Origin: Endomychus coccineus
Lineage: Eukaryota; Arthropoda; Insecta; Coleoptera; Endomychidae
Assembly: GCA_958510875.1 (NCBI GenBank)
Contig: OY294068.1
Span: forward strand, 155,346,388-155,410,387
Reading direction: 5' to 3'
Length of the DNA: 64,000 bases
The first letter of the stretch is position 1, and every line of letters starts with the position of its first letter. Below are positions 48,801-57,800 of this stretch, piece by piece. The notes below the pieces were generated by a model. That model made no database searches, was not told the origin of the DNA, and saw only the letters and a program-made list of their open reading frames with translations. A program made the position numbers and the translations under genes.

Positions 48801-51800
48801 CTAGGCCACACATTGATAACACAGTTCTCGCGATTCAAACAATCGACGGGGAAACAGTTAGAAATACAACCGCTAGGTGATGTCTCTGAAACAATGCATA
48901 GTGAACACATTCCGTTTTAAAATCATTCGATAGAGAAAGTTGTCCAGCTTGAGAAATGAGAATATGTTTTTCAGTTCTAGCCAGCTGTTTCGCTCTCGTA
49001 TGAGCTCTTACGCGGAACGAGCTATACGATGAAGTTACTGCTCAACCATCTCCGACAGAGATATAAATACCCCGTTAGGAACCTTAGAAGTTTTCGGGTT
49101 AAGAAACAGGTCTAAAATTACGCCAACCCTGTCTCGGAATTCAATCATAATGTCACTCATACTCTCGTAAGTTTGCACGTTCAAACAAAAGGACTTACGA
49201 GAATATAGTGAAATCCTTAGAAAGGCGGAAACATATTATGAATGTTAATAGTAATGTTCCGAAGGATAATTTTATTAAATTCATGTGTTATTAATTCAAT
49301 AATTATGTAAATTATTTAAATAAGTTATAATCTTGAACCGTCCTTCCACCAATATTTCTAGTAATACGTGTTTAAGGGATTAACATCTTTAAACGTAATT
49401 TAGATGAATACATGAGAAGCAACTGTGTTAGTGACACTATTGAAATTTATAAATAGATTAAACAGTTAAAAATTGTAAATTGTGTTTTTTCAACCTAATT
49501 AGTTAAGTTAATCTAAAAATAGCACTTATTTGATGAAAAAAATGCCGTATATAATCATAAACATGCTAAATCTTCTACAGGTACTCAATATTTACGGAAT
49601 TCAAATATTCAAAGAAACGTGTTCATTTCGAAACGGAACTTTAGAAGAGTTTCTATTTACATTAATACCTATTTGAATAAACAAAGTCTAATTATGAATA
49701 AATTTGCGGTAAATTTTAAATCTATGAGATGCGGGTATAACTATTTCTGCGTCTGTCTAGAAATTTGCAATAATTCTTGATATTTGTTAGAAATTAATCA
49801 AACTATGATAAGTGACATAGTTTGTTCATTTATCATGAACCTACACATGGGTACTCATATAACAACACACGATAACATATTTGTATTCAGAATCACATAA
49901 ATTTGGAACGTACCAATCAATGAATAACAAACTAGTTAGGTAATACTTCACTTTCCGATGAGAATTACAATTCAAAAACAATTGACCCAAATATATACAC
50001 AGAGTTCTGTAACAAACAACTGAAAAAACCTCTACATTTAATATATTTCCAATATCTAAACAATGCAATCTACTTCTGTGATTTACATTGGAAAAACTGC
50101 AGCAGCCATAGCTGCATTCATCCAACAACAAAAAACTGTTGCATACAGAAGATCAACCTCACTTTATTCTTTCATACATAACTCACAAACAGAAAGAAAT
50201 AAATGATAAAATTCTGGAGACCATAAGCTTAGCTGTGGAGATTATGATGATCCCTCATATATTAGACGGGACTGTAAGGTTTCAACTTTCTAATTAGAAA
50301 TACTTATGGAGATGTTGCTGGGCAATAGAAATAAGTCAATTTGATACATCAAAGTATAGAGTATAATCTCGTTTTGAATAATTATTTCCACGGGTCACGG
50401 TATCGAAACTCTGTATTCATTATTGGCTTGAATAAATGGGTTCAATAAGAAGTAAGAACCACAACACGGGCTCAAATCATGTGCGCATATATCAAATATA
50501 GATGATAAGAATGTGAAGTCATAATAATACTTTACGTATCAAGGTCAGTAACGTTCATGAACATTATGAGTGTTATTATACAGATAGATGTTTTGAATTA
50601 GGAAATAAAGCAGGTTGAAACATGAAATTTCCTTAATCGTGTTGTAAAGTCAATACAGATGCAATAATATTCAACTACTTAGTTATGTCACTTCCTGCTT
50701 GATAAGGTAGATAAGACAATAACTATTGATAACATGAGCGCAGATCGAATCTCGGATTAATTAATTTGTTGTCGTAGGTTATATAGGTTGCATGGCACGA
50801 AACCAAGAGTGTATTATTAATCCGAGATTGGGATCTTCACCCACGTTAATGTAAGGCAACCATGTTATTCAAGGCCAAAGGACATGAGAGGTTGATTCGC
50901 CCGAGGACTACCAAGGTTGCCAAACCATACCAAACCTTTATACATGTGTACAAGGGCAAGGAAATTCAATCAATTGCAAAACAAACTTTCAGATTAGTTA
51001 TCAACCTAGTATTCACAAAAACATATAACGTTTTAAAACAGTAACCCGTGAGAAATATAATAAGCTAACCTGCAATAACATTGCCGTTTGCAGCTTAGAG
51101 TCTATGCTGTTGGAAGCAAAAGAATATGAAACCAAAGTCTTACCGGCTGGGCCAGAATCGCCGATGATGGAGCAACGTTGAAATCGGTATATCAACTGTT
51201 AATTTGCTGCACAATTTTTGGCAAAATTGGTACGATCTGGGTGAATTAGTCATTCATCGAACTACAAAGTTGTATCAAGCATTAATGTACAACATCACAC
51301 AACAGTTGACCAAACTTCATATGAAACTATGTCAATATACACTACGGCGAAAATTAGCGTACTTTAAAAAGGTGCGTATCCACGAAAAAATCATTTTCAC
51401 GGAGCACTTGAGAACGTTTGAAAGTGTTTGCTAAAGCGTTTAGGCATGTGTCTCCACTGAACATATATTTGCAACGAACAGTATGTTTGCAAAAATTGTC
51501 GTTGATCCGACTTGAACATATGTAGTATATATTCGAAACTGCTCCGAGAAGAAGATATGCGACACGAACTTATCTCTGGCAGCAAAAGTGGTAAACGTTG
51601 AAAATGTAAGAAGAGCTATCAAGTCTTTTGAGGAGTTCAAGTTACGGAGTACTGATGGATTGTTTCCAGTACTTCTACAAAAGGGTCTGGACTCAATGAA
51701 AGAGTGAAAGAGAACTCATTTCTAAAGCGGTGCAGAAGACCTATGTAGACGTCAAACATAAGCGTCCTATAAGCATGACGACGTTTTTGTTGAAGACGTT

Positions 51801-54800
51801 AGAGAGGCTTGTAGACTGGCATCTTAAGGCAGAACCTCTGAAGCATTACCCTATTCACGAGAAACAGCATGCTTACCAGATCGGCAGATCTGTCGCCTTT
51901 TTGGACAAGACCTCTAGGAGCTTTATTAAACAAGCAGTTTAGAGACATGGTATACCGCGATAGCTAATGTGGATTATGAACATCCTTGAAGACCTTTCGA
52001 CGACGTGACAAGGTTATACTCTGAAAGGGTCGGTATCAGAAGGGTGTCCACAGGGAGGAGTACTCTTGCTCTTTTACGACTATGTATCAAGAAGCCCACT
52101 TTCTTAAAATTTTACGTCAATTCTAATGAAGACGTAGATGTGAAAATTTTGTGGGTTAGACTGATTAAACTTTGGATCAGTTGTAATGTTGAACAAACAA
52201 TGTTGCAAATGAATCATCCTTTGTGATCAACTAAATCAAATTTTTCAAACATTGGCAACAGTAACATCACTACCTGGAACATACAATTAGAAGAAAATAT
52301 AGCGAATCATATCAACTCCTAATTCGGATAACGGATACTGCTTGTTGAGACCTATCAATTGCACCCCCTGACAAATCGAAAAAAACTCACGAACATAATC
52401 CATTCTTCAATTCTTAGGAACCCTGATTGAATTAAGTTCTACAAAAATGGCTTTCCGGAAAGTAAGCTTTATCATACATTATGCCCTACATCAATCGATC
52501 TCCACGAATCAATCCAACACCTCCACCTACAGTTTGCTATTAGAACTATTAGCATGTTTATCTTCGAGTTTCGTTCGAGAAGCTTTTGTTTTGAATCTGA
52601 AGAACCGACCCATTGTACAAAAGAGGTTTCTGAGATTATCATGATGAGAATGGAAACTTAAACCCCATACCAACAAACCACCATCTCCTGGTGAACCATC
52701 ATGGTCCAATGAAATCTGTTCTAGGGCCGTCGCTTCAAAGCAAACGGCATATCGTCGTTGGCACGGGAACCCATGCCTGGAGGCCAGAGCAGAATATGTC
52801 GTAACCAGGAATATCTACAATCACGCAATAAGCCCATCGAAAGATCTGTTGGAAGTGACCTCCTTTAGCGTTCACAGCTTTGTTTTCTCATCTAGTGCCC
52901 CTATATCATCCAAGAAAACCAGAGGAGAAACATGTCAACGCAATCAATGAAGATCTGGCAACGTACAGTTTGGTATTAGAACTATTCGCATGTTTATCTT
53001 CGAGTTTCGTTCGAGAAGCGTTTGTTTTGAATCTGAAGAACCGACCCATTGTACAAAAGAGGTTTCTGAGATTATCATGATGAGAATGGAAACTTAAACC
53101 CCATACCAACAAACCACCATCTCCTGGTGAACCATCATGGTCCAATGAAATCTGTTCTAGGGCCGTCGCTTCAAAGCAAACGGCATATCATCGTTGGCAC
53201 GGGAACCCATGCCTGGAGGCCAGAGCAGAATATGTCGTAACCAGGAATATCTACAATCACGCAATAAGCCCATCGAAAGATCTGTTGGAAGTGACCTCCT
53301 TTAGCGTTCACAGCTTTGTTTTCTCATCTAGTGCCCCTATATCATCCAAGAAAACCAGAGGAGAAACATGTCAACGCAATCAATGGAGATCTGGCAACGT
53401 ACAGTTTGGTATTAGAACTATTCGCATGTTTATCTTCGAGTTTCGTTCGAGAAGCGTTTGTTTTGAATCTGAAGAACCGACCCATTGTACAAAAGAGGTT
53501 TCTGAGATTATCATGATGAGAATGGAAACTTAAACCCCATACCAACAAACCACCATCTCCTGGTGAACCATCATGGTCCAATGAAATCTGTTCTAGGGCC
53601 GTCGCTTCAAAGCAAACGGCATATCGTCGTTGGCACGGGAACCCATGCCTGGAGGCCAGAGCAGAATATGTCGTAACCAGGAATATCTACAATCACGCAA
53701 TAAGCCCATCGAAAGATCTGTTGGAAGTGACCTCCTTTAGCGTTCACAGCTTTGTTTTCTCATCTAGTGCCCCTATATCATCCAAGAAAACCAGAGGAGA
53801 AACATGTCAACGCAATCAATGGAGATCTGGCAACGTACAGTTTGGTATTAGAACTATTCGCATGTTTATCTTCGAGTTTCGTTCGAGAAGCGTTTGGTTT
53901 GAATCTGAAGAACCGACCCATTGTACAAAAGAGGTTTCTGAGATTATCATGATGAGAATGGAAACTTAAACCCCATACCAACAAACCACCATCTCCTGGT
54001 GAACCATCATGGTCCAATGAAATCTGTTCTAGGGCCGTCGCTTCAAAGCAAACGGCATATCGTCGTTGGCACGGGAACCCATGCCTGGAGGCCAGAGCAG
54101 AATATGTCGTAACCAAGAATATCTACAATCACGCAATAAGCCCATCGAAAGATCTGTTGGAAGTGACCTCCTTTAGCGTTCACAGCTTTGTTTTCTCATC
54201 TAGTGCCCCTATATCATCCAAGAAAACCAGAGGAGAAACATGTCAACGCAATCAATGGAGATCTGGCAACGTACAGTTTGGTATTAGAACTATTCGCATG
54301 TTTATCTTCGAGTTTCGTTCGAGAAGCGTTTGTTTTGAATCTGAAGAACCGACCCATAATACAAAAGAGGTTTCTGAGATTATCATGATGAGAATGGAAA
54401 CTTAAACCCCATACCAACAAACCACCATCTCCTGGTGAACCATCATGGTCCAATGAAATCTGTTCTAGGGCCGTCGCTTCAAAGCAAACGGCATATCATC
54501 GTTGGCACGGGAACCCATGCCTGGAGGCCAGAGCAGAATATGTCGTAACCAAGAATATCTACGCAATAAGCCCATCGAAAGATCTGTTGGAAGTGACCTC
54601 CTTTAGCGTTCACAGCTTTGTTTTCTCATCTAGTGCCCCTATATCATCCAAGAAAACCAGAGGAGAAACATGTCAACGCAATCAATGGAGATCTGGCAAC
54701 GATTTTGAAATGGGGATGTGAATGATGTGTAGTGGATGAGTTACTTGTAAGGTTGAACCGTGCTGTAATTAAGGCGGTATGTTATGCGGATGGCATCCAT

Positions 54801-57800
54801 ACTCTCCAGAGGAGCCTACGACGTTACCTTGTAGGAGCTTGTTCAGCAAGCCTTAATAATTACATGAGTCTGGTGTAGAGAGAACAAATCGAACCTCTGA
54901 AAATAATGATAATCGGGGGCAAGTCAGTTGACCGCGAAGGTGAAACATCTGGGAGTAACTTTGGAAAAAACCTACTCCGACAGAAGCAACTGGGGACAAA
55001 ATGCTATGATAATCTTCTGCCAGTGCAAGAGAGCAATTGGCATGAAGTGGGGTTTAGAGCCTGAGCTCCTGATGTGGATCTACTCAGCTATTATTATTCC
55101 AAGACTCAGTCATGCAGTTCTCATATGATGGTAAAGAACCGAACTGGTTACAGCCCAGAATCTTCTGAAAATAATGCTTTCCTCAGAGGCATTACATCCA
55201 CTAGGAAGAGTACACCTACTGCAGCATTGAGGGCCTTATTGGGTGTACCACCACTATCAATGACAATGAGAAATTGGCCATTATTTGCCCAGAAAATGGA
55301 CCTAATCGCCATTTTATTGCTAGAACGGGCGAATTGCAAGACAACATGGTGGCACCGTGTCTAATACTTTAATTAGAGGTCACAAAATCTGGAGTTCCGA
55401 TAATTAAGCTCCTTTGGAGGCTCAATAATTGTATAATTTTTCAAAATATTTGTCTAATTATCGACTTGTTTGATATCTATACTTTATTTCCTCTCCCTAC
55501 CCCCATTTATTCTCTCACCTCCACGATGAGATGATACTCCTATATAATATTCTTTGACTTCAAATTAAAGTATTTGACATGATGCCATCATGTTGTCTTT
55601 TAATTCGCCCATTTTAGCAATAAAATGGTGAGTATATCCATTTTCTAGCCAAATAATGGCCAATTACTCGGAAACGCCCCGGTAACTTTTCATGACATGT
55701 CGTATTTCAACAATTGGTAATAACAATAAACATTTTCCACCATGTCTGGAAGCGTTGTCACGCAATCCATTTTTCCTCCCATTTAACCAGGCCGTCCAAA
55801 TAAAAAGGCCTCGATAAAAAAAGTATGACATATGGTGGTGGAAGAGTATAAGAATAGCATGCTTTTCAACTAACCGCAATTTCAAAATGTTACGTAAACA
55901 GAAAATGGAAAATTTGCGGAGGCTATATCTCGAAAATGCCTTAGGATGGAAGAATCGGTCTGTGAGATGAATTGATTATCGAATCATCCTCTAACAATAA
56001 ACCATAGTGACATCGTGTTCTCATCCAGTCCTGCCAAATCGCTCCAGCTCCTAGACTAACTGGCCCTTAAAACAATATGAGACGAACGGTTCATTCAAAA
56101 ACTTTTATCGTAAGTCCTCTCAAGATTTTTAATTCCTAACTTCCTAATTGGTTCAATAATATTTACACGTGATACAAATTATAGAGGCTATTCCTGTGGA
56201 AGTTAGATTGCCAATAACTCTTAGGTTTTTGTTTATAGGTTATAAGAGATTCCTACAACCTTATGCCCTTATGATTTTCATAGCACACTCGCTTGTGTAG
56301 CCGTCTCCACCGAAAATGCATTTAAGGGACGCTTACATTGTTCGCGACGAATTCTTTTGATGTACCGACATCGGTCGGAACGCTAGCAAACGTTGGAAAA
56401 CTTTCATGTCTTCACCAACAGATACGAGGAAAAGTGAAAAGTCCCTGAAATATAAAACCGATCGAAAATTCCATGTGACATTTGTTATGCACCGTCTTTA
56501 ACTAGAACGCATTGAAAATTTCAGACTGATGTGTCATTCTGTTTTGTTTTGACACCCATCGAAAGCAAACAACTTTGAAGATTTTTGTAGACATGGAACA
56601 ATTTTGCGTCTTGATTAAACACAATTTCTTGAGTGGAAAAAAACATTACGCAAACCAAAGCATCGGTTGTTAAACTTTATTGGGACTCTTCACCATCCAT
56701 TGGAAAGATTCACAAGTGGTTTACTGATTTTAGTTGTGGTATGACCACAAAGGACGCCGAATGTTGTGGTTATCCAATTGAGGTTTCAAAGTCAAAAATC
56801 GTCGATAAAATCCATGGTATGATATTGAACGATCGGTCAGTCAAGATGCAAGAGACTGCTGAGGTTATGGGCATCTCAACCGAACGGATACGGAACATTT
56901 CGCATAAAATTTTGAATATGAGAAAGCTATCTGTTAGATGGGTGCCGGATTTGCTGGAGTGTTTGGCGATGTCCAAGCGCGATAAGAAGGACTTTTTGGG
57001 CCGTTTCGTAGCCGTGGATGAAACATAGATCCCTCACAACACACCAGACACCAAAGAACAGTCGAAACAGTAGACTTGTCATGGCGAATCGAAGCCCAAA
57101 AAGGTCAAAGTGGGTTTATCGGCCAACAAAGTCATGGCGACAGTTTTTTCGATACACACGTATCGTCCATATCGATTACCTTGAAAAGGGCAAAACGATC
57201 ACCAGCGCAGAGCTGTTGGATCGATTCGACGCCGAATTGAAGCGAAAGAATTGCATTGGACAAATAAAAAGTGAAATCAATCTCATCACGATTTTCTAGA
57301 GTTAATCGTCTTTCTTCAGAATGTTTAACTTTTGAATCGAACCTTCTTTGACAAATAGGAACGTTGATTTGGAAAAATAGAAGGTATGCAATCTTGAACA
57401 AAGTTTTGAAGTACAGAATTACTGTAATTCATGTTTGCTTGAAACTTTCGTCTTGTGACAAAGCAAATGTTGAATAATAAGTCTTGTCTGGATTACTCGC
57501 ATATTTGCTTTTGCAGTTCGTTACACAACACTTAGCTGGCATTCTGATATAAAATGATCCAAATTAAAAAGAATGTGTTTCCTCACCAAGATCAAGATAT
57601 TCTTAAGAAAACTGATAAAACCCTTCCGAACGATCGTTAAAACAAACTATTTATAACACAAAACACTGTACAGGTCTAATATAATAGTCGTCTAAGACAC
57701 TTCTAAATAACATCAACAAACTATTTTACTGTCACAGTTATCACTTCACTGAATCTAAAACATTAGGTCTTTATTCTATTACTGATAGAATTGGTGACGT

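Noticed and set aside
49841..50131. 96-codon minus-strand Cys-rich gene
   Set aside because: It lies on a dispersed repeat shared with 47931-48689, where the frame is not conserved.
52880..54453. Repeated 66-112-codon frames on both strands as proteins
   Set aside because: They are by-products of the 436-bp tandem array; only the LINE-linker frame has recognisable ancestry and it has no start or domain.
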